In this document: piece by piece, positions 12,160-22,002 of the stretch
Position numbering within the stretch: the stretch's first letter is position 1
Layout: the number at the start of each line of letters is the position of its first letter
NCBI GenBank assembly: GCA_029207755.1
Contig: JARCOQ010000004.1
Coordinates: forward strand, 41,224,305-41,288,304
Source of the DNA: Chamaea fasciata
Taxonomy: Eukaryota > Chordata > Aves > Passeriformes > Sylviidae
DNA length: 64,000 bases
Direction of reading: 5' to 3'
Program-made: the position numbers and the translations under genes
Notes under the pieces: model-generated
Told to the model about the DNA's origin: nothing
Seen by the model: the letters and a program-made list of their open reading frames with translations, nothing else
Databases searched by the model: none

Positions 12160-13040
12160 TTAACTGTGGGTGCGTGCTGAGAAATTAGTTTTTTTGTTTG
12201 TTGGACTTCTTCTGTTTCTGGTTTTGTGGGCAGGCTCTGGCAAAGTGTCCTGGCTTTTTGCGGTGACAACAAAAAGCTGTTCTGGTGACATTGGTTGCTG
12301 CCTCGGTCCTGGTGCTGCAGCTGCTGCAGACCGTGGTTGTGCCAGTCGTGCATTCCTTTCAGGCGCCTGGAAAAATTCTGCTTTTCTGGTACAGGCTTCT
12401 ATCATCTGTGTGAGACTAGGCGATGGGTCAAGGGGAAGCCTGAGAATAATTCTACAACACGTTTCATTGACATTCCTCTGAGCCATCTCTTTTATCAATT
12501 CTGCCTGCACCAGTGAGTCTTGCACCTGTCTTTCCACCTGTGTCCTTAGCCGATCGACAAACTGTAAGAAAGGCCCAGAAGGAGACTGAGTTATATTGAC
12601 AGAGCTCCTTTAACTTCAATTGTTGGTAACTGGTAAAACGTTTTCTCTGGAGCCTTACAGATCTTATTTAAATTGACTTGGATAATAATCTGGCTTGTTG
12701 TTCTGGGCAGTAAAAGGCACCCTCACCACAGAGATGGTCATAAGTTATATCATAGCCATCACTGTCTTTGGTTTCACCAGGTGTTTGGTACATCTCCTAT
12801 AATAGTATAGACAATGACTTCTTCCAAATATTTTCAAACAAATCAAATTCCAAGGGGGATAACAAGCACCTGAATAAATCTTTTATGTCAGCTGGTACCA
12901 ATTCATTAAAATTTCAGGTTGCTCTCATAACGCCTTTAGAAATTTCACTAGTTCTCCCAAATTCCCTCTGTATTTTGCAAATTTCCTTTTTATCTTGGTA
13001 GGATAATGGCTGATAAGTTCTCTTAATATTTTTTCTTCCA
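12160..13040 (-). pseudogene. gag: gag: capsid and nucleocapsid, broken
   Basis: The capsid start is recognised by 'YQPLSYQDKKEI' (about 13010), followed by helices with 'LVPADIKDLF' and, near 12545-12595, the major homology region 'QSPSGPFLQFVDRL'. The C-terminal capsid continues as an open frame to about 12160, with stops and at least one frame change upstream. A nucleocapsid zinc knuckle lies near 12245-12285 and reads 'CCHRKKPGHFARAC'. Relative to the Cys-x2-Cys-x4-His-x4-Cys pattern, the second Cys is Arg. Capsid would form the particle shell and nucleocapsid would bind the RNA. Confidence 0.85.
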
Positions 13041-14063
13041 ATATAACAAATTGGGGTAACAGATTGCACGCTATCATCTACATCAGTCTGAGTTGTTAGA
13101 ATTTCTGCAGCTCTTTCAGTGCCCGGGAAAGCAGGAAGTATCTGCTCCCCCACTCCCTGGGGTCTGGCAAGAGGCAGCCTCCACCCCCCTCCATCCCAGG
13201 GTCTCTGGGGAAGCCGTGCCTGTGCCTCTGCCATGGAGGAAATTCCCCACCCTTACTGGGGCCGCGGGCCGGGAGCGGCTCCCCCCTGTCCCCAAGAGGG
13301 CTGTGGACTGGGAGCGGCTCTGCCCCACACCTGCTGAGGCTGTGGACTGGGGAGGCCCTGCCCCCGTCCCTGGCGGGGCTGTGGTAACTCGGGGGGAGGG
13401 GTAGACAGTTGGGAGGGAGGGTGGGACGGGGCAGGCAAAGGAATGTATGGGTTGGGTGGGGGATATGGAGTGGGGGCGGGGATTAGGAGAGAGAGGGGGT
13501 TGTGGGGAGAAGAAGTGAGCACATGGAGTCCACCACTCCCCCCCACCACGTGGTGCTGAGGGAGACACAGGAGTTCCGGGCTGCTACTATCAGTCCCGGA
13601 GTCGTGTTTCTCTTGTGGAGACTTGGTAAGCCCCTCCATTTCAGGAACACAGGCATTAGAAAAAAGGCAAGGGTTATTTGGAGAGTTTATCTGTGACTGC
13701 CTGCTTTGGTCTTGTTTTTGTGCTTGTAACAGCTGCTTGTGAACTTGCAAAAATAATGAGATAAATAGAGCAGCTTTTCAATCACCATTTTCAATTTTTA
13801 AAGTTAATATTTGTCCAATTTTATCCCAAAATGAAACAGAATTCAAATCCTGCAAGGCAGAATCAGGTATCTCAGCTGACAGCCAGCAGCCAAAATGTGT
13901 TAGTAACTTTTAAGGGATTTTGACATTAATTAAAATATTTTTAAGCTGTTTTAATACACTCTTTTGGTGAACATATAGTCATATGCCCATGTTTGTGATG
14001 TTTTAAGATCTATCTGTCCAATATCTACCTCCTGACGCAAAAAAACCACAGACATGATCTTTT
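13041..14063 (-). pseudogene. gag: gag: matrix remnant and proline-rich region
   Basis: Two overlapping frames at 13116-13568 and 13253-13750 are rich in Pro, Ser and Gly, as expected of the linker between matrix and capsid. The upstream segment to about 14063 should be matrix, but stop codons occur in all three minus frames and I could not trace a continuous domain. GC content rises in 13130-13560. The gag start codon is uncertain; an ATG near 14055 is only a candidate. Confidence 0.6.
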
Positions 14064-14691
14064 TCTGACTCCTGCTTAGAACAGGGAGCGGCGGGAATCT
14101 CACAGGGCCGGGAGAGCCTCACTGTTCTGCTCTCGCCAGCTCCGGGGCACTGGGGGAGATCCTGCCAGCATAGCCTGGCTTTTGGGACTCGGTCCGTGCT
14201 GTGTTCACCCCTGAAACGTGGGTTGTGCTGGCCGAGGCGGCCCCCATGCGGCGGGCACCTGGCAGAAAAAAACCCCAAAAAACCAAAACAACAACAACAA
14301 CAAAAACCCCCGAAAAAAACCCAAACCACGTTTTACAAACCGCGCCGCTAGGTTCTAGCGCACCACCGCAGAACACGGTTTCCACAACCACTGGCAAAAA
14401 CTCCCCACCCAGCTAGGGGCTATTCCGGGGGTAGCCGCAACACGAAAGGGATCTCACCTATCTCCCGTGGACCGTGGTTGGTCGTGCTGAGCGCCAGAAG
14501 TCCCTGTCCCAAGGCGACTTGCCTGGATGGGGGCAAGCTATTGACCCTTCCCTCACCCTGCAGCCGTGCAAAAAACAGCTGATAGGTGTGATGGTAGTTG
14601 ACCTACTCAAAAGCTTTTAGAGACCCTTTAACAGGGTGTCCAGCTACAGCGTGGGCTTTTAATATTTCATAAAACCCACGAGAGCGCCAAC
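14064..14691 (-). other. 5' leader of provirus A with primer-binding site
   Basis: Untranslated leader between gag and the 5' LTR. The primer-binding site is at 14675-14689 on the minus strand, reading TGGCGCTCTCGTGGG two bases after the LTR end. TGG matches the CCA end of a tRNA. It resembles the lysine-tRNA site used by beta-type retroviruses but is not an exact match, so tRNA identity is left open. An A-rich stretch lies at 14268-14325. Confidence 0.7.
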
Positions 14692-14995
14692 TGAAATACT
14701 CCCATGCAGCCCCCCCGGGACTAGCTCTGGAGAGGCTTTGGAGGAATATCTCAGAGGGACAAGACAAAAGATTCCAAAAGAGGCTCTTACCCAAGGTTTA
14801 TTCTCGAAGGGTTCCAGGGGCCAGAAAAGAGAGAACAAAGAAGTACAGGGGTCTTATGTAGTCTCCCACTCTGGGAGGATCCTGGCACTCAGCCAATTAG
14901 GTCAAGAAAGGTAGGGAGGGTCATTCCATGTGGTTAAAAGGGAGGAAATTCCAGGGGGTCAAAAGGAGAAACCACTCCCCTAAAGAATTACAACA
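14692..14995 (-). repeat. 5' LTR of provirus A
   Basis: A 304-bp copy of the LTR at 7867-8204 with the same TG...CA ends. It has the shorter C7 run and AATAAA at 14797-14802, and abuts the right TSD. As the 5' LTR it would have held the promoter, but I see no convincing TATA box. Confidence 0.95.
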
Positions 14996-15001
14996 ATAAT
15001 G
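14996..15001. repeat. Target-site duplication of provirus A, right copy
   Basis: Exact repeat of ataatg at 7861-7866. Confidence 0.9.
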
Positions 15002-16527
15002 GAATTCTGAATTTGAGTTTAAATTTTTCCTTATTATTTATTTAACAAGTAGAATGAAACCTAACAAACCACTTAATGAAAATAACAGATGGCAAAGAGA
15101 CAAACTGTTAGTACTGCTGCATAACTAATGGTTAAAAAAGCCCCAACAACTCTGGAAACCAAACACAAACTTTAACAGCCAAGAAGTAGCTGTGATTATT
15201 TGAAAACTCTTGTTTTTATCAAATGTTATCAAATCTATGTGGGGAAAAAGTATTTGAACATCTATACGACGTGTAATATGGGAATTGCCTCAGAATTGAC
15301 CAAACAAGATGTAAGGAACGTAGGTCCAACTATGTAAGTGAAAAATACACCAGTAAATTGTCAAAGCTGGATCACTGGAAAAGACAACAAACTTACTTTT
15401 TTCCTCTAGGGAGTTAAACTGGGATTGACAGATATTTTGACAAAGCATGGAAAGAGTATTGAGATAAATCTAAAGGACAGGTGACAAATATTTTCTTAGT
15501 GCACAAGAGGCTTGAATTTCAGCTCATGTCTTGTCAGTAAGAACAGGAAACTGATTAAGAGGAAGGAGACTTTTCTATTCAGTAGCTCTTTAAATCCTAA
15601 TTTATTATTTTATTAACTTTCTTTTTACCTCTTAATTAACCTTTCTAAATTTGCACACCATGGAACAGGCAGAATGTGAAACATGGTAAATTAGGTAGAA
15701 GAAAAAAATGGGAGAGTAGAAGATATTCTTCCTCTACCGTTTCCATTCTGTAAACATACTAGTTTATTTACAGAGGTCTTGATTCTAGTGCCCTTAAACT
15801 GCCATCCTTCTGAGGAAGTGAAATCTTTGGGAATGCTCATCAAATAAAGGTTACAATTTTGGCACTCTTTGTCACTGAGAATTATTTCTTGTGATTCTCG
15901 TTTATGGTGCGTAGCATTACACACACTGACAGCACTATAACAACACTGTACTCTGAGTTTGAAGTTACTCAGTTTCTGAAAAAATTAACAGGTGTGGCTC
16001 AAATTTAAGAATAAACTAAATCAGGGCATTGTCAGGAGATATCCACCTTACTATATTTATGTCTTCATACTTCCCTTCACTCTTCTGGGATTAACTCCCA
16101 CTTACTTTAATTAAAGTGGTGTGTTTCCATCAAAGAACTTTCCTTTGAAGATGAAACATGAAAACTCCCTGTTGCTTCACTTTGTCTCTATATTTTTTTT
16201 AAGGAAAATACGTTTTATAATTGTAGTAGCAGTTAAATGCGACAGAAGTAATAATGCTTTACTGTCTCCCAAAGATGTATCCATGTCTGTGTTATTTTTA
16301 AATGCAGTGTCATTGACTTGACCAATGATGTAGCAACTGCTTTTGGTTGAAATATATTTCTTGGCATTTCCAATTACCTTCTCCTTGATGAGAACATGAA
16401 ATATCTTTCTTAGGATGTGGCATTAAAAGATGTGTTTGTCATCTGTACTACTTTTCCTAAATAAAAAGTACCACCATTTCATATCAATATTTCAGATCAT
16501 AAGAGAGCAGAAGCTCTGACTTTTAGA
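15002..16527. other. Non-coding, no gene or repeat recognised
   Basis: AT-rich spacer between provirus A and the next CR1 fragment. Only chance ORFs of up to 77 codons without domains. Confidence 0.6.
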
Positions 16528-16975
16528 TAAGTTTTTTTGTTTGGAAAAGACCTTTAAGATTTGAGTACAGCTGTTAATGTTGTCAAGGCCATCACTAGAC
16601 CATGTCCCCAAGGGCTAAGCCACAAGTATAAGGCCTATTACGAGCCTCCAGAGATAGTGACCAATGACTGCCTGGGTAACCTGTTCTAGAAGCTGATAGA
16701 CTTTCCAATGAAGATTTTATTCCTTTAATCTAACCTTCCCTGACACAACTTGAAGCCATTTTCTCTTGTGCTTGCATTTTCTCTTGCTTTCACTAGGGAG
16801 AAGAAACTGAAATTTCTCTTCAACTTCCTGTGAAGTAGGCATAGAAAATGGTAAGTCCTATTCACCAGGCTAAATAATGCCAGTTCCCTCAGCAATTCCC
16901 CATGAGGACTATATGCTCACCTTGGCTGGACTGTGTGTTTACTTGGCTGCCTAGCAAGTTGCTCTATCAGTCTCC
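16528..16975 (-). mobile_element. CR1 LINE 3' fragment, antisense
   Basis: Antisense CR1 3'-end sequence. Landmarks in order are 'aaaagacctttaagat', 'ccatcactagaccatgtccc', 'gcctgggtaacctgttct', 'aaccttccctgacacaactt' and 'caggctaaataatgccag', which follow the usual order of an antisense CR1 end. The copy is much diverged and lacks a clear tail repeat. Confidence 0.75.
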
Positions 16976-17079
16976 CTCAATTGGACCAGGGAAGAAAGAC
17001 TATTCAACCATTACCACCACTGGCAAAATAGACTCATTATTTGGAAATTAATCTGTTACTAATCAAATCAGAGTTGGGT

Positions 17080-17265
17080 AATAAGATATGAAATCAAAGT
17101 TTCATACACCTTCCCACTATCCTTTGCCTCTTCCCAGATACAGCTCTACTCCTGAATCTTTTAGCTCTTCCCCTTGCACAGTGAATGGAGATTACTATCA
17201 GTTCATCACACTTTGTATCTGCTGTTCCTTCCTCCTAGGACTCCTAGATTTATTGCTGAGCAGAT
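17080..17265 (-). repeat. Old LTR fragment flanking provirus B on the left
   Basis: Reading the minus strand, this resembles the middle of the solo LTR at 55063-56160: a 'gaggaagga...cagcag' block, then 'gatgaactgat', 'ctccattcactgtg' and 'gggaagaggc' in the same order as 55810-55920. Its right end (about 17240-17265) passes into a second LTR family that continues beyond provirus B at 22366. The flank is therefore a mosaic of two old LTRs. Confidence 0.6.
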
Positions 17266-17271
17266 GTCGTA
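17266..17271. repeat. Target-site duplication of provirus B, left copy
   Basis: The 6-mer gtcgta abuts the left LTR and recurs exactly at 22360-22365 after the right LTR. Confidence 0.9.
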
Positions 17272-17553
17272 TGTTGCACTTTGGGACACGAAAGAATGAG
17301 GCAGATGGCAAGAAGGTCAGCAGAAAAGTTCTATATTTAATTTTCTGACTCCATCTTATTATATACAATTCTTTCAGAAGGCACAAGATTGGATACATAG
17401 GTTGCCACCTCTTTAACCTCGTTGGTAAAGACCACCATCAGTCACCTTTCTCCTCCCAGAGAAGAAATATGTAAACAAAGAGATAAATTCTAAAAATTTA
17501 AATTGTTTTCTTGAAGCTGTGCAAACACTGAAAAGCAGGCAGTTATGGTGACA
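17272..17553 (-). repeat. 3' LTR of provirus B
   Basis: Matches the right copy at 22064-22359 over its whole length. It begins tgttgcactttggg on the plus strand and ends gtgaca, so both ends are TG...CA. A 14-bp segment present in the right copy (near 22313) is absent here. On the minus strand a TATATAATAAG-like box near 17360 and an AATTAAA near 17335-17345 may be the core promoter and poly(A) signal. Just upstream on the sense strand is AAAAGGGTGAGA, a plausible polypurine tract. Confidence 0.92.
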
Positions 17554-17960
17554 TCTCACCCTTTTACCGTTAAAAAAAAGAAAAAGGAAAAAGAAAATTA
17601 ACAATGTTCAATTTCTTCCCATGAAAGGGCCATCGGAGTGATCGCTCCTGTCATCGACATCAGAGTCGTCGCTCCATGGTTCATCCATTTGCTGCCTTTC
17701 ATTTGATCATGGTTTCCAGCTTTTAACATGACAGGGTTATTAGAATTCTGCAGCACCTTACGGTGCTTGATGGCAAACAAAGCCTTTGCCAATTGACTAT
17801 GTGGGTTTCACCCTGCATTCCCTACTTTTGCTTTTGCCAATTGGCCGTGCAGGGTTTCACCCTGCATTCCCCGTTTTTGTTTTTGAAGAACCCGGGCCTC
17901 AGTGGCACAGCACAGGTCTTCATCAAATGAAACAATGGAACATTGCAGACTCCCTACAAA
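17554..17960 (-). other. 3' internal region of provirus B with 49-bp tandem duplication
   Basis: Between the RNase H remnant and the 3' LTR I recognise no integrase or env motif. An imperfect 49-bp unit is repeated twice at 17784-17832 and 17833-17881. Each unit contains 'tttgccaattg' and 'gtttcaccctgcattcc'. A 64-codon minus ORF (17598-17792) has no identifiable domain. Confidence 0.55.
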
Positions 17961-18560
17961 TTGAATGACCCAACCGCTGTGCCATGTCAGACACAGAAAC
18001 GGAATCTGTGACTAAATTGAAAGGTTTCTGGGAAACTTTGGAAATGCCATGAAGGCAGCCCTCAATTCAACAAATTGGGCTGCCCCATCCTCATGACCTT
18101 CCAAAACTTGCATCCATCCATCCAAGTAACAATGGCCTGTCTTGTCCTTCCCAAACTGTCAGTGAAGACGGTGGGTTCTTGCATTGACTTCTGGCTATTT
18201 TTTGGGCCACAAAAAACTTCCAAAGAATTTTGCCACTTGCAATAGCTCATGGCTGGGAAAATGACAAGCGATCTGCCCTGAAAAATTTTCCAGAGCATTT
18301 GGCAGAGAAACACTGCTTGCAAAGCTCAAATCAAATTTCTCCCGTAGTACTGAAAGTACAAATTTTGCAAAATCCACACCCATCAATTGCAAGCACTGTT
18401 GCCTGCATTCAATTATCAATCGAGCAATAAGCTCAAAAATGATCACCGTCTTTTGCAGCTGAAATTGAGCAATTAGCTCAAAAAATGCAATTGCCATTTT
18501 TGGCGGCTGATGGGGCAGAAAGACCCAGTCCAAAATGTGCAAGGGATTGTGAAGCAAGGA
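17961..18560 (-). pseudogene. pol: pol of provirus B: RT connection and RNase H start
   Basis: The connection domain is recognised by 'ILDWVFLPHQPPKM' and 'FELIARLIIECRQQ' (about 18400-18530), the same landmarks as in provirus A. The start of RNase H follows with its first acidic motif 'PTVFTDSLGR' (about 18175) and 'AIVTWMDG'. A frameshift lies between the two near 18195-18240. The later RNase H motifs are not convincingly present, and a stop follows 'GQPNLLN'. Also visible is a near-duplicate of the 'FELIA' block (two copies about 45 bp apart), suggesting a small internal duplication. Confidence 0.78.
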
Positions 18561-18909
18561 ACTCCTTAAAATATTATGGTAAGCTGGACCTGGAGCAAAA
18601 CAAATGTTCAAACCGATATGATTCTCATATGCTCTCCCCTTATTCTGTCTAACATGGCAGTTTATATACACTTAGAAATAGTTTACAGTTACAAGTATTT
18701 CTCATTGGTACACAGCATAGAAAAAAATGCAAAAACCCACTATGTATCTTATTCTTAAGGTGGCTAAAAGATTCACACTGCAAACTGTACTTATTAATAC
18801 CTAAAACCCCTTTGTCCCTTGTGAACACCTTAATAAGGAATTTTTAACTGTGCCACAGGCTTCAAAGGCCTTGAATCTGAGGCCCAGTCTCGGATAGCTC
18901 AAATCTCAC
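18561..18909 (-). other. Unassigned segment replacing the RT palm
   Basis: About 350 bp lie where the RT palm with YMDD should be, but I find no RT motif in any minus frame. Composition is AT-rich and unlike the flanking pol. It may be an insertion, or filler at a deletion. No clear TSD was seen. Confidence 0.4.
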
Positions 18910-19250
18910 TCATCTCACTCTAAAAAACTCTGCAACAGGATCGGACCGTTCATCATTCCATTGGCCAATGATACCTGCAGGATGTAAATGAATCACAAAA
19001 AAGCAATCTTTCAGATTCACAATGAAAATCAGCCAATCCGTGGGAAGCATGGTGGGTGACAGCATATCAGCCTGCAACATTCCTATGTTGTCCACCATAG
19101 CATTAACTTTTTGGAGGTCTTGTAACAACCTCCATTTTCCAGACTTCTCTTCAATGCAGAAAACGGGAGCATCCCAGGGACTGGTAGAAAATTCCAGATG
19201 ATCTTGGTCCAACAGCTCCTGAACCAAGTCACGAAGGGTGACTAATTCGT
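18910..19250 (-). pseudogene. pol: pol of provirus B: RT N-terminal fragment
   Basis: RT fingers and start of palm, with 'SPWDAPVF', 'EEKSGKWRLLQDLQ' and 'SPTMLPTDW'. Motif A reads 'IVNLKDCFF', in which the catalytic Asp is Asn. After 'HLHP' the similarity ends. At its 5' side (19250) the frame runs directly into the foreign LTR at 19251-19947, so an apparent 146-codon ORF here is a chimera of LTR and RT. RT-compatible sequence appears to resume beyond the LTR near 19953, though with a possible frame change. Confidence 0.85.
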
Positions 19251-19947
19251 TGTCTTGGTTTAGATAGACAGGTATCTGCCAGGGAGGGTTGGAGTCTCCC
19301 TTAAAATGTAAACCCTTCCCCGCCTTTTTCAAATTTTCATAAATTTGCAATCAAAAGGCTGTCAGGCAAAGATTCTGGGAATAGGTCTAGCAGTTCTTTA
19401 CTAGAGATATAAAAATACAGATATTGTAGTACAGAAGAGTAAGCTAGCAAACAAACAAACAAGAAATCCTAGAAAAACCCTGACAGAGTCAGAAATACAA
19501 CCTGACACCATGTTGGTCAGGGTGTTGGAAGCAGTCCAGGGTAAGCCCTCTCGGAGTAGCAGATGTGGTTCTGGTGGAGTAGAGATGGTCCTGTTGAAAA
19601 AAGGGTCCAGTAGTGGTGAGATGGGTCTGGTCTTCCTCCAGGGATCCGGTGGAAAACTGGATACCTAGTGGAACTGTGGCTCCTTTTTATCTAGGTTAAG
19701 ATGGTTTGGCTCCTCCTCCTCCCTGTGTGGAGCAGCTTACAATAGTACAGTGTAATGTGTAATGTCATTGATGAGCTCTTAATGGTCCATTAGCAGAAGA
19801 CATTCCCATGGAAGTAGTGAAACAATGAAGAGAGATAAGTAGCACTCCACCATCTGATAAGTGACACTAACCCATTTGGGCAAAGATAAACAATTCTGCT
19901 CCATCCAGATGGAATAGAATAATATGCTCTTTACAAAACCCATGACA
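19251..19947 (-). mobile_element. Solo LTR inserted in the RT of provirus B
   Basis: A 697-bp LTR with TGTC...GACA ends, closely related along its length to the solo LTR at 41171-41870. Its flanking pentamers are ttcgt (19246-19250) and ttcat (19948-19952), a 4-of-5 match to a 5-bp TSD as made by ERVL-type elements. Pol-like sequence on both sides supports insertion into the provirus and argues against this being provirus B's own LTR. It must be younger than provirus B. Confidence 0.88.
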
Positions 19948-20346
19948 TTCATCTTGAGAGAAGGGTCCATTCCAGGTGCCAAACAGCAAGGGAGAGAAAT
20001 GCAACGTCCACTCCAGAGACAGACAAGGTACAGATCATTTCAGGACAGTCTCTGGTCAGAACAACAGTCCAGTGAACTCAAGGCAGCCCCGTAGTGTCAG
20101 AGCAGCCGCCTTCTCGCCACCGGCTCTCTGTCCTGTGAATAGAAGACTCGAAAAACACAAGTTGAGCAATTTTGGTTCCATAAAGGACAGTGACAGGGGA
20201 GGGTGGATGTGTAAAATTTCAGCGGTGCAGATATCTATGCCTGCCAAACCGGAGGTGCTGGCTGTGAGCTTGCCTAGCAAATCTCCATCGGCTCTGTGTT
20301 CTGGAAAAACACTCGGGTCTGAGTGCGCTTCCTCTTTGCACTCCAC
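19948..20346 (-). pseudogene. dUTPase fragment and gag-pol junction of provirus B
   Basis: A 96-codon minus frame (20056-20346) includes 'GLAGIDICTAE', resembling the first conserved motif of retroviral dUTPases (family pattern Gly-Ser-Ala-Gly-Leu-Asp-Leu). The remaining dUTPase motifs and the whole protease are not seen before RT begins near 19950, so several hundred bases have been lost. The assignment rests on one motif and on position between nucleocapsid and RT. Confidence 0.6.
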
Positions 20347-20560
20347 TACCCATTTCCCAAGCCCGACCGAGGCTGGCCATTCACATGAACTGCAGCCTTA
20401 CAAGCATTGGCCATGTGATTTGGCCTTCCACACTGTCCACAAAGAAACAAAAGAGTGGTCCCCTTTTGCACTTTCTTCTCTTCTTTGAGAAACAAAGGAG
20501 TGGTCTCCTTTTGCACCCTCTTACGTTTTTTCTTGCCGGCCTGAGCATTTGCCTGTGTCT
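20347..20560 (-). pseudogene. gag: gag of provirus B: nucleocapsid with intact CCHC knuckle
   Basis: A retroviral zinc knuckle is fully preserved at 20400-20441: 'CGQCGRPNHMANAC' fits Cys-x2-Cys-x4-His-x4-Cys exactly. Upstream is a Lys/Arg-rich stretch (about 20525-20545), as expected of an RNA-binding nucleocapsid. An imperfect repeat of about 45 bp precedes the knuckle (each unit with 'GTGCAAAAGG' and 'GACCACTC', about 20443-20520). Only one knuckle was found; many gag proteins have two. The flanking frames are not long enough for a functional gag. Confidence 0.82.
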
Positions 20561-21700
20561 GCTTTATTCTTGCACAGGCTCTCGCAACAGCTGCAGAGCT
20601 AGGGAATTCACCCCCGCCCTGCAGGGAGCGCCATGCCTACCCACGGCCGCCCACTGCACCAGGCTTGGCTTGGACGTCCTTCCAACACGGCGCGCGGTCC
20701 CACGGCTGGAGCGTCACGTGACACGGTGGCAGCGTCCGATGGCCAGCCAAAGGCGTCCCGGCGTCCCGGGACCCCTTGCCACGGGGGAACACTGGCCTAT
20801 CGGCAGCTGTGCCGTCCCCTCCTTTAAAAGCGAACACCGCGGATCTTGCACCCGCCTCTACACTGGCGGTGGCGGCGGTGGCGGCACACGCAGCGCTGCC
20901 CTGACTCAGCGCGGAGGGGGAGCGCGGCACTGGGAGGGATCTGTCTCGCGGTGCCGCAGCACTGCCAAGCGCCGCTTTCAAAGACGCGGGCAACTCAGGG
21001 AGAGCGGCCGCCCAGACCCCAATGGCGAGTGGCCCCCTGCCCACTCTGGGGCGGATCTCTCACTCTCCAGGGCCACGCCCCCTCGGGCGGACTTGGCTGC
21101 CCACCCGGAGTCACGCCCAGAGCCACGTGGTCAGTGCGAGTCCCCGCCGCGGGTGTCTGGGGCCGACTCGTTCGGAGCCCCGGGACAGCACGAATCTGCA
21201 TTGTCGTTTTCCCGAAAATATCTGGTACAATTGTCATAATGGGAGCAAATCGCTGTGACCATCCCCCCTCCCCGATTCAAATGTGCTTTCGGCGCTGCTA
21301 GCACCGGGTATGCATGGCGGGGTGGGGAGGGGAAGCGACCTCCCGCTGCTGCCAGTGGTGCGCCGCGGCACGGGAGTCAGAGGCACCGGCGGCGCCGGCC
21401 CCTCAGGGGTTCCGCAACCCCTAAGATCTCATGCACTCCAGCATCTGCAGGGTGCGGGCATGGGCGAAGCCGCCTCCGCGGACCCCGCGCCCTCCTCGGC
21501 GACTGCACTGAGGGAGGGCAGACTTTCCGCACTTCTGCACCTGCGTGGGGTGGGAATCGATGTCCCCACCGGCAGCGCGGGCGCGCGGAAGGGAGCTAAA
21601 TCCCCTTCACTCCAGTGGCGTATCCGCGGGGCTGGAACAGGAGGAACGGCTCCGCCATCTCCCTTGGCACCCAGCCCGGGGGAGAGGACTAGGCTGGAGC
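20561..21700 (-). pseudogene. gag: GC-rich gag centre of provirus B
   Basis: This segment lies between matrix and nucleocapsid and is strikingly GC- and CpG-rich compared with the AT-rich surroundings. Minus frames 20637-21044 and 21429-21890 are rich in Ala, Pro, Arg and Ser. I could not identify the capsid major homology region, so capsid may be deleted or replaced. A plus-strand frame of 284 codons (20385-21239) crosses the same DNA but has no domain and reads through the antisense of the zinc knuckle, so it is taken as a by-product of high GC. Confidence 0.5.
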
Positions 21701-22002
21701 CATCCTCTGAAACTCCAGAGCTGGGAAGCTGCGAATTGCGCAGCACAATTTCCAGCCTTTTCCAGGTCATGAGCAACCTCAGACTACAGTCAGCAGTAAA
21801 AAACCGGAGCAAATGCTCACCCAAAAACTTCCACTCTTTTGTGGGAAAACCAGCCTGAACGCTGCAGAAAAAAACCACGGGCTCTAGCATAATAAAACAA
21901 TTCTTGGAAGTCCTCTCTGTGAATGGAGTCTCCCTCCCTCTCTAGGATCTCAAACCAAAGGTCCAAAATGAGGGAATCCGAGGAATAAGTAGAGGTCATC
22001 AT
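21701..22002 (-). pseudogene. gag: gag of provirus B: matrix start, frameshifted
   Basis: The likely gag start is the ATG at 22000-22002 or the adjacent one just inside it, about 60 bp after the 5' LTR. The first 50 codons ('LILDLWFEILEREG', 'EDFQELFYYARARG') look like the helical matrix domain of class II gag. A frameshift near 21870 moves the continuation ('GFPTKEWKFLGEHL') into a second frame, which ends in the Ser/Pro-rich region. Matrix would target gag to the membrane. Confidence 0.72.

Larger units (their letters stand above)
7867..14995 (-). mobile_element. Provirus A: decayed ERVK-like endogenous retrovirus
   Basis: A 7.1-kb minus-strand provirus bounded by two related LTRs and a perfect 6-bp TSD. 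Reading from right to left the order is 5' LTR, primer-binding site, gag, dUTPase/protease, RT, RNase H, integrase, a remnant of the env transmembrane subunit, polypurine tract, 3' LTR. All genes carry frameshifts or stops and no product of normal length can be made. Nearly all of env is missing, since only about 70 bp separate the integrase stop from the transmembrane remnant. By eye the LTRs differ by about a dozen substitutions over roughly 280 aligned bases plus indels, so the insertion is not recent. Class II assignment rests on TSD length, gene order with dUTPase in the protease frame, and RT/integrase motifs. Confidence 0.95.

Noticed and set aside
13093..13404. Plus-strand Pro/Gly-rich ORFs around 13.1-13.4 kb
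   Set aside because: Shadows of the proline-rich linker of gag on the minus strand.
18910..19350. Possible LTR-RT fusion gene
   Set aside because: The frame starts inside a solo LTR inserted into RT; motif A has lost its catalytic Asp and there is no YMDD. A chance read-through, not a gene fusion.
20385..21239. 284-codon plus-strand ORF, the longest in the window
   Set aside because: It lies antisense to the gag region of provirus B in GC-rich DNA, where stop codons are rare, and includes the antisense of the zinc knuckle. Low-complexity composition, no domain.
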